Source: Bacillota bacterium
GTDB taxonomy: Bacteria > Bacillota > UBA4882 > UBA8346
Assembly (NCBI GenBank): GCA_023401925.1
Contig: JAEXDA010000025.1
Coordinates: 1-64,000 of the forward strand
DNA: 64,000 nucleotides
Direction of reading: 5' to 3'
In this document: positions 34,604 to 44,553 of the stretch, one piece after another
Layout of the letters: each line of letters opens with the position of its first letter
Position numbering within the stretch: the first letter of the stretch is position 1
Notes under the pieces: generated by a model
The model's input: the letters and a program-made list of their open reading frames with translations, nothing else
Databases searched by the model: none
What the model was told of the DNA's origin: nothing
Program-made: the position numbers and the translations under genes

Positions 34604-36071
34604 AGAAAAAACTCCCCAAAGTATACGCAGCAAATTGCTGTTCCCTTTTTTATCCATGATCGCTATTTTTGCTGCAGTAAGCCTTTTCTCACACTATAAT
34701 GAACAATTTTTGCTTAACCACATTAATATTTTGCTGACCAATAATATCCGTCTTAAAGAATTTAGTGCGGACATCGATAATGCCGTCACCTTTCTAGAAA
34801 AGTACTTGGTTTCAAGAAATTTCTATATGTTAAGGCAGTATTATCTATATATTCAGGAAATCGATACCGAATATTCCAATTTAACAGTTATTGAAGAAAC
34901 ACCTGAAAATTATCTTTTATTGGAGAATATTCGCAATATGACACGCTCTTTTTTACAACAGGCCGAAATCGCTGAAAAAGCAAAACGGGCCCGGGATTCC
35001 GCAGAATACCTCCAGGCTTTTAATGAAGTCGTCCGTTATAATAACAATATCAAATGGGCTATTGATCGCCTGATCACTAAACAGCTTGAAGCCAATTCCC
35101 GCCGGTATTTATTAATATCCCAGCGCCTTATTTACATTCAACAACTTGGCTTAACTCTTATTATTGGAGCACTGATATTTAGCATTATGATTACGCTTTG
35201 GACCAGTTTCAGTCTTACAAAACCCCTCCGGAACTTGGTTGAGGCAGCCAAATCGATCTCGAGAGGGAATTTTACCTTAGCTCCCCTGGCAATATTCAGT
35301 AATGATGACATTTCAGTCGTAACCAGGGCATTTAATGAGATGGTGGCCAGTATCAGCCGACTGATTGCCGAGATCAAAAACAAATCCGATTTAGAAATCC
35401 GGCTTCAAGAGCAGGAATTGCAAAATCTTTCCATGAAAAATGTACTGCGCGAGGCAGAACTCCATGCTCTCCAATCTCAAATTAATCCGCATTTTTTATT
35501 TAATATGCTCAATGCCGGAGTCCAACTGGCCATTATGGAAAATGCAGATAGAACAGCAGAATTTGTCGATAAAGTTTCTTCCCTGCTGCGTTATAATTTA
35601 CGGACTCTAGATACGCCGGTTACTCTTCAGAATGAATTCAATCATTTAGAAACCTACTTCTTTATTCTAAAAACCCGTTTTGGGGACGAACGCTTTGAGT
35701 TTCAAATAAAAATCGATCCCGCTGTATTAAATTATCAAATCCCTTTATTAACATTGCAACCGATTATAGAAAATGCTTTAATTCATGGAATCGAGGACAT
35801 GGAAAGCGGCGGTAAAATCGAAGTACAGGCATTTCAAGAGGGTGAATCGGCAATGATCCTAGTCTCCGATAATGGAGTCGGAATGGATAACGATACCTTG
35901 ATTAAAATTCAAAAAGGCACTCAATTATCTGGTCATACTACAGGTCTAGGTTTGCATAATGTTCAGGAAAGAATTAGACTTTTCTTCTGTGAGGAAGACT
36001 TGTTTGCTATTCATAGTGTCCCGAGCCATGGGACAACCATCCGGATCAGATTACCCTTTAAGAAGAATTAA
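34590..36071 (+). CDS. LytS/YesM-type sensor histidine kinase
   Basis: A 493-residue membrane kinase. Two membrane helices (about 18-35 and 187-205) flank an extracytoplasmic helical domain, followed by a HAMP domain (SFSLTKPLRNLVEAAKSISR) and a short coiled coil. The His_kinase domain contains LQSQINPHFLFNMLN (phospho-accepting His near 302). The ATPase has IIENALIHGIED (N box), DNGVGMD (G1) and GLGLHNVQERI (G2). AGAGGGGAA precedes the ATG. It sits between its putative sensory binding protein and a YesN response regulator, so signal flow is likely binding protein to kinase to regulator. Confidence 0.93.
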   Translation: METAREKTPQSIRSKLLFPFLSMIAIFAAVSLFSHYNEQFLLNHINILLTNNIRLKEFSADIDNAVTFLEKYLVSRNFYMLRQYYLYIQEIDTEYSNLTVIEETPENYLLLENIRNMTRSFLQQAEIAEKAKRARDSAEYLQAFNEVVRYNNNIKWAIDRLITKQLEANSRRYLLISQRLIYIQQLGLTLIIGALIFSIMITLWTSFSLTKPLRNLVEAAKSISRGNFTLAPLAIFSNDDISVVTRAFNEMVASISRLIAEIKNKSDLEIRLQEQELQNLSMKNVLREAELHALQSQINPHFLFNMLNAGVQLAIMENADRTAEFVDKVSSLLRYNLRTLDTPVTLQNEFNHLETYFFILKTRFGDERFEFQIKIDPAVLNYQIPLLTLQPIIENALIHGIEDMESGGKIEVQAFQEGESAMILVSDNGVGMDNDTLIKIQKGTQLSGHTTGLGLHNVQERIRLFFCEEDLFAIHSVPSHGTTIRIRLPFKKN

Positions 36072-36085
36072 TGAGGAGGCTAGTT

Positions 36086-37693
36086 ATGAAAGTACTGGTC
36101 GTTGATGATGAAAAGATTATGTTAGATTCAATTTGTCTGATTCTCGGAAAAGAACCAGACCTTCAACTTGAAATCGCTCATTCCGGACGGGAAGCTATTG
36201 AAAAGGCCGAGCTTTTTCGTCCAGAACTGGTCATGATGGATATTAAAATGCCCGGAATCAATGGCTTAGAAGCATTAAGCGAAATCCGCCGCATGGATAC
36301 CGCGGCTATCTTAATTGTTTTGACAGCCTATGAAAACTTTTCCTATGCTCAGGAGGCGATCCGTCTTAATGTTTACGACTATCTGGTGAAACCGATTAAT
36401 AAAACACGTTTACTGGAGCTAATTGACAGAGCCAGGCAACAATTAACCAAACTACGGAAAGAACGCCTCGATGAGTTGGCTCTGAGAGAACGCTATAAAA
36501 AATTGTTGCCTGTTATTGAAAATGAATTGATGAATGAGTTAGTAAATGGAATTGATGGGGTCACTTTAGCTGAATACCAGGAATTATTAGCTTTGCAATT
36601 TACCAGCGGATTCTTTTTGGCGGTTTCATACCACCATAAAATCAACACCGCCACGGATGCCTTGGTTGAACTAAGTTTTGTTCGTCGACAAAAAATGACC
36701 GACATTGCCGAAGAAATCCGGCATTTTATTCCTTGCCTGGTTTCACCGGTTAAGACCAACCCGCTGGCGATTTTCATTCCGCTTGGGCCCAATCTTCCGG
36801 CGATTCAGCCGGAACCGGTATCTCTATCCCGAAAAATTATCAATTTTATTCAAAAGGAACCCACCATTACCGATATTCACATTGGAATTGGACGCGTCTA
36901 CTCTGCTTCAGCCGAATTGAAACGTTCTTACCAGGAATCCGTGCTAGCCTTAAGTTATTGTGGTGAAAGTCCCATTTTTCATTACGATGATGTCCAGGAT
37001 CAGCAGAGACAGGACTGGGAAAATGATTTCAACCAGAGGATTCAGGAAATATCAGAATCCATTCGTTATGGAAATGTCGAAAAAGTTGAAACATTGACCA
37101 CTCAACTTTTTTCGAAATACAACAACTTTCAAGGAAATCAGGATCGCTTATTTTTCTATTTGCTTGAGTTATTAATCCATGCATGCCGAATCAGCAAAGA
37201 TTCAAAACCAGGCAATGCAAGTTTGCCAAGTTTTGAACAAACCATGGCTATATTTAAAGAAAAACAAACCTTAAATGAAGTGTTCAAAGAAATTACCCAG
37301 CGATTGATTAGTTTGGCCTCACTCGTGCAAGAGGGACGAAATAATCAAGTCAAAACCATTATTCGCCAAGCAAAAGACATTATCGACCACCAATTTACCC
37401 AAGTGGTAAACTTAGAAGACATATCGCATACTATCGGCATCAGTCCTTTTTACTTCAGCCGGCTTTTCCGGGAAGAAATAGGCGTCAGTTTCAGCGAGTA
37501 TGTCACGAAATTAAGAATGGATAAAGCTTTATCTCTTCTGGCGCAAGGCGTTTCCGTTAAGGAATGCTGTTTTTCAATCGGATACAATGATCCGAACTAT
37601 TTCAGCCGAATTTTCCGGAAATATTATGAAATGACTCCCACTGAATACCGCGATGAACAAACCCAGTTTAAGGGGGAACGTTCGATTGATTAA
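36086..37693 (+). CDS. YesN-type response regulator with AraC DNA-binding domain
   Basis: A 535-residue regulator. The receiver domain (1-120) has VVDDEK, the phospho-acceptor Asp in MMDIKMPGING (about 54) and a Lys in YLVKPINK. A long middle region of unknown fold follows. The C-terminal 100 residues are an AraC-type double helix-turn-helix (FYFSRLFREEIGVSFSEYV and CCFSIGYNDPNYFSRIFRKY). ATG 36086 has AGGAGG upstream, and the ATG at 36071 is part of that site. It overlaps the next gene by eight bases. It probably activates the downstream sugar ABC genes. Confidence 0.93.
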   Translation: MKVLVVDDEKIMLDSICLILGKEPDLQLEIAHSGREAIEKAELFRPELVMMDIKMPGINGLEALSEIRRMDTAAILIVLTAYENFSYAQEAIRLNVYDYLVKPINKTRLLELIDRARQQLTKLRKERLDELALRERYKKLLPVIENELMNELVNGIDGVTLAEYQELLALQFTSGFFLAVSYHHKINTATDALVELSFVRRQKMTDIAEEIRHFIPCLVSPVKTNPLAIFIPLGPNLPAIQPEPVSLSRKIINFIQKEPTITDIHIGIGRVYSASAELKRSYQESVLALSYCGESPIFHYDDVQDQQRQDWENDFNQRIQEISESIRYGNVEKVETLTTQLFSKYNNFQGNQDRLFFYLLELLIHACRISKDSKPGNASLPSFEQTMAIFKEKQTLNEVFKEITQRLISLASLVQEGRNNQVKTIIRQAKDIIDHQFTQVVNLEDISHTIGISPFYFSRLFREEIGVSFSEYVTKLRMDKALSLLAQGVSVKECCFSIGYNDPNYFSRIFRKYYEMTPTEYRDEQTQFKGERSID

Positions 37694-38750
37694 AAAAACT
37701 CTAATTACGATTGGAATCATTTTTCTTTTTATATTCATTGTAACGCTGCCCGGATGTGATTGGGGAACCGCCAAACCGATTTCCAGCGGATTCAGGCCCA
37801 TTAAGATTGGTCTGGCAATGGCTACCTTGCAGGAAGAAAGATGGAGGCGAGACCGGGATTATTTTGCTGAAAGAGTCCGCCAACTCGGCGGTGAATTAAT
37901 CATTCAGAACGCCAACAATAATCAACAAGACCAAACCCAACAGGTTGAGTATATGGTAAGTCAGAAAATTGATGTTCTGGTGATTGTTCCCCACGACTTG
38001 AATCAAGCCGCTCTTGCCGTCCAAATGGCAAAAAAAGCCGGAGTTAAAGTTATTTCCTATGATCGCCTGATTCGAAATGCCGATCTGGATCTCTATGTCT
38101 CTTTTGATAATATCAAAGTCGGTGAATTTATGGCTGAATATTTGGTGAATAAAGTTCCTAACGGCAACTATGTTATTATCAATGGTGCCCCGACTGACAA
38201 TAATTGCTACATGTTCAACCAGGGTTATAAGAATATTTTAAATAATTATGTCAGAGATGGCCAAATCAGAATTATTTTCGAATCTTGGGCGGAAGATTGG
38301 CGGCCGGAGGACGCTTACCAGTTTATTCAAACTCTCCTGTCCCAAGGCAAAAAATTCAATGCGGTAATTGCCGCCAATGACAGCTTAGCCAGTGCTGTAA
38401 TTGAAGCCTTATCGGAATGGAGAGTGGCCGGTAAAATCATGGTCGTCGGTCACGATGCGGATCTCTCCGGATGCCAGCGGATTGTGGAAGGCACTCAGTT
38501 GATGACAATTTACAAACCTATTCGTAAACTTGCCTATCGAGCTGCGGATCTAGCCATGGCTTTGGGGGCCAACAAAGAGATCAGAACCAATCATAGCCCT
38601 ACATTTAACGGCAAACACTTTACACCTTCGGAAATTATAACCCCCATTCCAATTGATGTTGATAATATTGAAATTATTATTAAAGACGGATTTCATAGTA
38701 TAGAGGAAATCTATTTAAATATCCCCAAAACAAAATGGCCTAAGTCATAA
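37686..38750 (+). CDS. XylF-like sugar-binding lipoprotein in the regulatory operon
   Basis: A 354-residue binding protein. The signal peptide (LIKKTLITIGIIFLFIFIV) ends in a lipobox LPGC, so it is a lipoprotein. The mature part follows XylF closely: IKIGLAMATLQEERWRRDRD, VLVIVPHD, VISYDRLI and INGAPTDNN. It is roughly 40 percent identical by eye to the next binding protein. The TTG at 37686 has AAGGGGG nine bases upstream and overlaps the yesN stop. The longer frame from 37653 lies within yesN. A terminator separates it from the transporter genes, so it belongs to the sensing operon. Confidence 0.88.
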   Translation: MIKKTLITIGIIFLFIFIVTLPGCDWGTAKPISSGFRPIKIGLAMATLQEERWRRDRDYFAERVRQLGGELIIQNANNNQQDQTQQVEYMVSQKIDVLVIVPHDLNQAALAVQMAKKAGVKVISYDRLIRNADLDLYVSFDNIKVGEFMAEYLVNKVPNGNYVIINGAPTDNNCYMFNQGYKNILNNYVRDGQIRIIFESWAEDWRPEDAYQFIQTLLSQGKKFNAVIAANDSLASAVIEALSEWRVAGKIMVVGHDADLSGCQRIVEGTQLMTIYKPIRKLAYRAADLAMALGANKEIRTNHSPTFNGKHFTPSEIITPIPIDVDNIEIIIKDGFHSIEEIYLNIPKTKWPKS

Positions 38751-38837
38751 AAGCTACCGCCAAAACTGATAAGCCTATTTTTCTATAGACCATAAATCAT
38801 CAGGATTTTTTTAACTGCAAAAAAATACTAGTCAAAA

Positions 38838-38867
38838 CTAATTTACAGCAATGTAAATTTTTTTTTA
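38838..38867 (+). terminator. Terminator after the first XylF-like gene
   Basis: AATTTACA and TGTAAATT pair around a four-base loop and run directly into TTTTTTTT. It separates the sensory/regulatory operon from the ABC transporter operon. Confidence 0.8.
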
Positions 38868-38940
38868 CAATTTTTTAGCTGTGGTTTGCAACTTACTCCA
38901 GATATTTTTTTAAAAATAAATGGTAGGATAAAGCTCGGAT

Positions 38941-38963
38941 GGAGCCCTCTAAACAACGGCTCC
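38941..38963 (+). promoter_or_regulatory. Hairpin just upstream of the xylF ribosome binding site
   Basis: GGAGCC and GGCTCC pair around 11 bases and end nine bases before AAAGGAGG. It may stabilise the 5' end of the abundant xylF message or act as an operator. Confidence 0.45.
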
Positions 38964-38984
38964 TAAAAAAAGGAGGAAATGGAA

Positions 38985-40025
38985 TTGAAAAAGTTTAGAC
39001 TCTTGGTAGTGGCTAGTTTCTTGGTGGCATTTGTTCTCGGTTGCGTTGTTTCCGCCGCACCCAAACTCTTAATTGGGTTATCAATGGATACGTTGAAAGA
39101 AGAACGTTGGCAGAAAGATCGCGATATTTTCATTGCCAACGCCAAGAAATTAGGCTGTGAGGTCAATGTTCAGGCCGCAAATAGTGATGACGCTCTTCAA
39201 GTGTCTCAATGCGAAAATCTACTTTCCCAAGGCGTTCAGGTTTTAGTTATCATTCCTCATAATGCTGAAGCTGTCGCTTCTGTCGTCGATTCAGCTGCTA
39301 AATCCAAAGTTAAAACTTTAGCGTATGACCGACTTATCAAAAATTGTAATCTTGACCTTTATATTTCATTTGATAACGAGAAAGTTGGACAGCTCCAAGC
39401 TGAAGCCATCACCAAGCTAGTCCCTAAAGGTACCTATGCTTATATTGGCGGCTCGCCGACAGACAACAATGCCTTTATGTTCAAGGCCGGCGCCATGAAA
39501 GTGCTTGAACCGCTCGTTAAGAAGGGCGATATCAAATTAGCTTATGATCAATTCACCAATGACTGGAAACCTGAAGTAGCCCAAACCAATATGGAAAACT
39601 GCTTAACCAAACTCAATAATAAAATTGATGCAGTTGTTGCAGCTAACGATGGTACCGCTGGTGGTGTTATCCAAGCTTTAACGGATCAAAAATTAGCTGG
39701 TAAAATTCCGGTTTCCGGGCAAGACGGTGACTTGGCAGCTTGCCAGCGGATTGTTGAAGGAACTCAAACAATGACCGTTTATAAGCCTATCAAAATCATT
39801 GCTTCCGAGGCTGCGAAGGCTGCTGTGGCTTTAGCCAAGGGCCAAAAAGTAAAGACCAACAAAGTTATTGATAATGGTAAAAACAAGAACACCCCATTCT
39901 TGGCTCTGACTCCTGTCGCCGTTACTAAAACCAATATGTACGACGTCATTATTAAAGACGGTTTCCAAAAACTCGAAGAAGTTTACCGCAACGTTCCTAA
40001 GGATAAATGGCCTGCTCAGAAATAA
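38985..40025 (+). CDS. xylF: Xylose-type ABC transporter binding protein
   Basis: A 346-residue binding protein of the XylF group. The signal peptide has a lipobox-like FVLGC near residue 20 followed by VVSAAPK. Diagnostic segments are LLIGLSMDTLKEERWQKDRD, VLVIIPHNAEAV, TLAYDRLIKN and IGGSPTDNNAFMF. I use the TTG at 38985 because AAAGGAGG is eight bases upstream. The ATG at 38979 is only two to three bases from it. It is followed by xylG and xylH, giving a complete importer. Xylose is the likely ligand by family, other pentoses are possible. Confidence 0.9.
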   Translation: MKKFRLLVVASFLVAFVLGCVVSAAPKLLIGLSMDTLKEERWQKDRDIFIANAKKLGCEVNVQAANSDDALQVSQCENLLSQGVQVLVIIPHNAEAVASVVDSAAKSKVKTLAYDRLIKNCNLDLYISFDNEKVGQLQAEAITKLVPKGTYAYIGGSPTDNNAFMFKAGAMKVLEPLVKKGDIKLAYDQFTNDWKPEVAQTNMENCLTKLNNKIDAVVAANDGTAGGVIQALTDQKLAGKIPVSGQDGDLAACQRIVEGTQTMTVYKPIKIIASEAAKAAVALAKGQKVKTNKVIDNGKNKNTPFLALTPVAVTKTNMYDVIIKDGFQKLEEVYRNVPKDKWPAQK

Positions 40026-40050
40026 TTTAACCTAGGAAAAAGCTTTTAGA

Positions 40051-40088
40051 AGAGAGAGGTAAACTTCTTAGAGATGAAACCTCTCTCT
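40051..40088 (+). terminator. Stem-loop between xylF and xylG
   Basis: AGAGAGAGGT and ACCTCTCTCT form a perfect 10-bp stem around 18 bases, followed by a pyrimidine-rich tract (TCCTCTAATTT). Such intercistronic hairpins commonly protect the binding-protein message and reduce ATPase and permease expression. Confidence 0.65.
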
Positions 40089-40171
40089 TCCTCTAATTTA
40101 TAACCGAACATGGAGGAACCAATAATTGCCCTGTAATTTTACTCTAATTTGTGGTGAGAGGAGGAATCCCG

Positions 40172-41689
40172 ATGGAAAAATTTGTCCTGGAGATGCGGAA
40201 TATCATCAAAGAATTTCCGGGAGTCAAAGCCCTTAAAAATGTCAATTTCCAGGTGCGTAAGGGAGAAATCCATGCCCTCTGCGGTGAAAATGGCGCCGGA
40301 AAGTCGACGCTAATGAAGATTTTGAGTGGTGTTTACCCTTTTGGCACTTATTCCGGAGAGATTATCATCGACGGTATCATACAAAAGCATCATAACATCC
40401 GCGAATCCGAGGCAGCCGGGATTGCGATTATTAACCAAGAGCTATCGGTCATTAAGCAATTGACAATCGGTGAAAATATTTTTCTTGGCAACGAACCTAA
40501 TTGCTTTGGAATTATTGATTGGCCCAAACTTTATTATGAAACTTCAAAATGGTTAGACGAAGTCGAGTTAAAGATCCGCCCGGAAACCCCGGTAATGAAT
40601 CTGGGAGTCGGTCATCAACAAATGGTGGAAATCGCTAAAGCCCTCTCCAAACAGGCCAAAATTTTATTGCTGGATGAACCGACAGCGGCTTTAACCGAGA
40701 GTGAAGTGGCGACTTTAATGGGAATACTCCGAAGGCTCAAAGCTGGTGGAGTAACCTGTATATATATCTCTCATAAAATAAACGAAATTTTTCAAATAGC
40801 CGATACCGTCACTATTCTTCGAGACGGTGAAACGATTTCCACTAAACCAATTAGTGACACGAGCGAAAATGAAGTAATTTCGATGATGGTTGGGCGCCAA
40901 TTATCCGAACGTTTCCCAAGAGTTGAGCACAACTCCGGCGATGTGGTTTTGGAAGTCAAGAATTTTAATGTCTACGATCCGGATAATCCGGAACGTAAAT
41001 TAGTTGAAAATGCCAAATTTAACGTTCGTTGTGGTGAAATTCTTGGTATTGCAGGTCTGATGGGCGCGGGACGTACTGAACTTGTCAGCAGTATTTTTGG
41101 TGGCTTTGCCGGTAGAAAAGATGGTGAAATCTATATCGACGGCCAAAAGATCGAAATCGGATCTCCCCTGGATGCCATTAAACAAGGTATTGCCCTGGTG
41201 ACTGAAGATCGAAAACGTTTTGGCTTGGTCTTGGAACAAGAAGTGCAAACCAACCTGACGTTAGCCAATTTGCCTAACTTCTGCCGCCGCGGCATCATTA
41301 ATTTTAATGAAGAAATTTTAGCCAGCGAGAATTCGGTCAAACAATTAAAAATTAAAACTCCTTCCCTCGCCGCTAAAGTCAACAATCTCAGCGGCGGAAA
41401 CCAGCAAAAGGTGGTTGTTGGAAAATGGCTAATGACGAATCCCAAGGTTTTAATTTTGGATGAACCGACGCGGGGAATTGATGTTGGCGCAAAGTTTGAG
41501 ATTTATAACCTGATGAATCAATTGAAACAACAAGGTGTTGCTATCATTATGATTTCTTCGGAACTGCCCGAAATCATCGGTATGAGCGACCGGATTATCG
41601 TCATCCATGAGGGAAAAATCAATGGTGAATTCATGCATCATGAAGCTGATCAAGAAAAACTAATGTATGCTGCGACAGGAGGGAATTAA
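40172..41689 (+). CDS. xylG: Xylose-type ABC transporter ATPase with two nucleotide-binding domains
   Basis: A 505-residue double ABC ATPase. The first domain has Walker A GENGAGKST (about 35), signature LGVGHQQMVEIAKAL and Walker B ILLLDEPTAAL. The second has the degenerate Walker A AGLMGAGRTEL typical of carbohydrate (CUT2) ATPases, signature LSGGNQQKVVVGKWL and VLILDEPTRGIDVG. AGAGGAGG lies upstream of the ATG at 40172. The GTG at 40151 is in the leader. It powers XylH for sugar captured by XylF. Confidence 0.95.
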   Translation: MEKFVLEMRNIIKEFPGVKALKNVNFQVRKGEIHALCGENGAGKSTLMKILSGVYPFGTYSGEIIIDGIIQKHHNIRESEAAGIAIINQELSVIKQLTIGENIFLGNEPNCFGIIDWPKLYYETSKWLDEVELKIRPETPVMNLGVGHQQMVEIAKALSKQAKILLLDEPTAALTESEVATLMGILRRLKAGGVTCIYISHKINEIFQIADTVTILRDGETISTKPISDTSENEVISMMVGRQLSERFPRVEHNSGDVVLEVKNFNVYDPDNPERKLVENAKFNVRCGEILGIAGLMGAGRTELVSSIFGGFAGRKDGEIYIDGQKIEIGSPLDAIKQGIALVTEDRKRFGLVLEQEVQTNLTLANLPNFCRRGIINFNEEILASENSVKQLKIKTPSLAAKVNNLSGGNQQKVVVGKWLMTNPKVLILDEPTRGIDVGAKFEIYNLMNQLKQQGVAIIMISSELPEIIGMSDRIIVIHEGKINGEFMHHEADQEKLMYAATGGN

Positions 41690-41690
41690 A

Positions 41691-42869
41691 ATGATGACTG
41701 TAGATGGAAATGCCCCAGTCCAGGAGAAAAGTTACTGGCAACGCTTAAGTTTTAAATTTGATATCCGGGCTTATACAATGATTTTTGCGTTAATCGCAAT
41801 TTGGCTGTTATTTTCGGTGTTAACCGATGGAAGATATTTAATCCCCCGTAATATCTCCAACCTCTCCAGGCAAATGTCGATTACCGCGGTTTTGGCAATC
41901 GGTATGGTTATGGTCATTGTAGCAACCCATATCGACTTGTCCGTCGGGTCAGTTTTAGGATTAACCGGTGCTTTAGCTGCCGTATTGCAGGTTTGGTACC
42001 ACGTACCGACTGTCTGGGCAATCTTAGCAACGTTAGCCCTGGGAGTTCTGATTGGTGCCTGGCAGGGTTTTTGGGTCGCCTATGGAAAAGTACCGGCTTT
42101 TATTGTCACCCTCGCGGGCCAATTGGCTTTCCGTGGTGTGGTTATGGGCATTCTTAAGGGATTGACTGTAGCGCCGATGTGGCCGGATTTTAAAAGTATC
42201 AGTAGCGGTTATTTAGAATTGGCTCCCGGAGTGATACTAGCTTCCCTTGGAATTTTAACATTAATTATCAGCAAGCTCCGTGCTCGTCGTGCCAAACTCA
42301 AATATGGTTTTGAAGTTCGCCCGTTAGCAATCGAACTATTGATTCTTACTTTTTATTGTGGCCTCATTATCCTTTTCACCTATATCTTATATCAATACGA
42401 AGGCATTCCTTATCCAATTCTTGTGGTTCTGGCATTAGTTTTAATTTTTACTTTTATCACAAAAAATACTCAGTTCGGCCGACAGGTATATGCCATGGGT
42501 GGTAATGCCGATGCCGCCAGGCTTTCAGGTATTAACATCCGGCGCCGAACCATGCTGGTCTTTATTCTTATGGGCTTATTGTCCGCAATCGCCGGAATTT
42601 TAACCACAGCCCGATTAAATGCAGCTACGACCACAGCTGGTTCCAATATGGAACTGGATGCCATTGCCTCCTGTGTTATCGGTGGCACCAGCTTGATGGG
42701 CGGTGTCGGAAGCATTCCTGGAGCTATTCTCGGCGCTTTGGTTATGGCGAGTATTGATAATGGATTAAGTATGATGAATACCGAATCATTTTGGCAATTT
42801 GTTATCAAAGGCCTGGTACTATTGCTTGCCGTATGGCTTGATATTAAAACGAAAGATACCAAAAAATAA
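41691..42869 (+). CDS. xylH: Xylose-type ABC transporter permease
   Basis: A 392-residue permease with about ten to eleven membrane helices, longer than ribose permeases and the right size for XylH. Typical segments are GMVMVIVATHIDLSVGSVLGLTG near residue 65 and AMGGNADAARLSGINIRR near residue 265. The conserved CVIGGTSLMGGVGSIPGAILG follows. AGGAGGGAATTAAA precedes the ATG at 41691, one base after the xylG stop. The operon then ends in a terminator. Confidence 0.95.
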   Translation: MMTVDGNAPVQEKSYWQRLSFKFDIRAYTMIFALIAIWLLFSVLTDGRYLIPRNISNLSRQMSITAVLAIGMVMVIVATHIDLSVGSVLGLTGALAAVLQVWYHVPTVWAILATLALGVLIGAWQGFWVAYGKVPAFIVTLAGQLAFRGVVMGILKGLTVAPMWPDFKSISSGYLELAPGVILASLGILTLIISKLRARRAKLKYGFEVRPLAIELLILTFYCGLIILFTYILYQYEGIPYPILVVLALVLIFTFITKNTQFGRQVYAMGGNADAARLSGINIRRRTMLVFILMGLLSAIAGILTTARLNAATTTAGSNMELDAIASCVIGGTSLMGGVGSIPGAILGALVMASIDNGLSMMNTESFWQFVIKGLVLLLAVWLDIKTKDTKK

Positions 42870-42893
42870 CTTTATCCGCCTCAAATTTTACAA

Positions 42894-42935
42894 ATAAAAA
42901 AGAGAAGCTCATGGAAAAGCCTTCTCTTTTTCTTT
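42894..42935 (+). terminator. Terminator of the xylFGH operon
   Basis: AAAAAGAGAAG and CTTCTCTTTTT form the stem around 13 bases, continuing into TCTTT. It starts about 25 bases after the xylH stop. Confidence 0.85.
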
Positions 42936-42982
42936 ACCAATCAACTTCCTTTAAGTGTTCTATCGCTAAAGGAGGTTTTTTT

Positions 42983-43006
42983 ATGAGCAAACAACTTCCA
43001 AAATAA
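42983..43006 (+). CDS. Possible seven-residue micro-ORF with a perfect ribosome binding site
   Basis: AAAGGAGG is followed after seven T residues by ATG and the peptide MSKQLPK, then TAA. The site is as strong as any in the window, but the peptide is tiny and nothing follows on this strand. It may be chance, a remnant, or a regulatory peptide. Confidence 0.25.
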   Translation: MSKQLPK

Positions 43007-43018
43007 GAGTGAAAAAAA

Positions 43019-44380
43019 TCAACTAAGTTTGCAGTCCATGATCAGACGTTGCAGTTCATCCAAAGTTTGTTGAATATCTTTTACATGGGCTAAGAATTCC
43101 CCCATGGCTCCCGCTTGGTTATTAACTGTCTCCGCAACCGAGTGACTGGATAGTCTAAATTGTTTACTGGCCTCGGCTAAATTTTGCGCCAGGGAGGAGA
43201 CTTCTTCAATTGGGCTACTTTGGGTAGCCACTAATTCAGATAGACGGTTAACCAAAGACAGACTGGAATCAGAACTTTCCTGAATCGCAACCAAATGTGA
43301 TTCAGCTTCCATTATCTTACTGCCACCCTTTTCCACTAATTCATAAAAACTGCCCACCAAAGAAACTGTTTCGGCCAAAGCCTCACGAACTTCACCGATG
43401 CGCTCAGCAATATCACCGATGGAATCCTGGGAATTATCAGCCAAATCGCGAATCTGTTGAGCAACAACGGCAAACCCCCGGCCCGCTTCGCCGGCTTTTG
43501 CCGCTTCAATATTGGCATTGAGAGCTAAAATTTTAGTTTGCCTGGAGATATAAATCAAAATATCCAGTATACGACGGATTTGCTCCGAACGGGCATTTAA
43601 ATCGTTGCTTAAATCTTTTAATTTTCCAGCAAAATGCTCAATTTGAATTAAAAGAGAAAGGGTATCTTTGACGGTAACTTGGCCGTCTTCTGCAGCCTGC
43701 TTGGAATGAAGAGAAACCTTTTGAGCATCGGTGGCAGTGGTTGCCGCTTCAACTGAACTGATTGAAATGTTTTGCACCACTTCGGCAAGATGGGAGGTTT
43801 TTTCCGATTGACTTTCGGCACCTTGATTGACCCCGGTCATAACTTCCGAAACCTGTTGGACTCCGGTGCTAACATACTGAGACGTCGTTAACAGTTTCCC
43901 AGTCAATTCACTTAATCCATCCGTTAACCTGGATACCGACTGTAAAGCATTCCAATCATAATCCCGAAGTTGATTAAAACTGTCCTCTGCCGAGGCAATT
44001 TCTTTAATCGAGGAAGCTGTATCGAGCCGCTGTGTAAAATTTTCTTTAGCGCGAGCAAGATCTTGAAGTTTGACAGCAAAGCGTTTCAATATTTCAGCCA
44101 TCTTCCGAGCAATGAAAAAAGCCGCTAAAATCGCCAGTATCCCGCAAACAAGCATCACCAAACCGATTTGGAAAAATAAAAGCTGTTTTTGATGTTGAAT
44201 CGCCGGCAGAGCTGAATTTAATTGGTTTGCATCCCGCTCAAGTAGATTGGCTCCTAAAAAATAACTAAAAATTCCTACCCCGCCGATACAAAATAAAATA
44301 ACTGATAGTTGAGCTATCAATAAATAAAAAAAGATGGAGACTTTTTTGCGATTGAAGTCTTTGAACATTGGCCTCACCAT
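43019..44380 (-). CDS. Methyl-accepting chemotaxis-type signalling protein
   Basis: A 453-residue chemoreceptor-like protein. Two membrane helices (about 15-42 and 67-92) enclose only about 25 extracytoplasmic residues, too few for a ligand domain. The signalling hairpin tip is [20 protein letters not shown] (about 290-310), continuing [14 protein letters not shown], so it can couple to CheA and CheW. With no outside sensor domain it may detect membrane state or partner proteins. The start is ATG 44380 or ATG 44368 (GGTGAGG just upstream of the latter). No che genes are nearby. Confidence 0.9.
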   Translation of the reverse strand: MVRPMFKDFNRKKVSIFFYLLIAQLSVILFCIGGVGIFSYFLGANLLERDANQLNSALPAIQHQKQLLFFQIGLVMLVCGILAILAAFFIARKMAEILKRFAVKLQDLARAKENFTQRLDTASSIKEIASAEDSFNQLRDYDWNALQSVSRLTDGLSELTGKLLTTSQYVSTGVQQVSEVMTGVNQGAESQSEKTSHLAEVVQNISISSVEAATTATDAQKVSLHSKQAAEDGQVTVKDTLSLLIQIEHFAGKLKDLSNDLNARSEQIRRILDILIYISRQTKILALNANIEAAKAGEAGRGFAVVAQQIRDLADNSQDSIGDIAERIGEVREALAETVSLVGSFYELVEKGGSKIMEAESHLVAIQESSDSSLSLVNRLSELVATQSSPIEEVSSLAQNLAEASKQFRLSSHSVAETVNNQAGAMGEFLAHVKDIQQTLDELQRLIMDCKLS

Positions 44381-44553
44381 CTACTAGGGATTTTACAATC
44401 TTAATCTGAATAAATGCTCTTCATAAGTTCTTCATCGGTAATTCATTAAAAAACTAAAGAGAGAAAACACAGCTTTATCTGGTATTTTATAAATGTAATG
44501 TAAACTCATCCTTACCATTTCAACTTACACTCTTTAAAGATTAGGGGTTTCTC

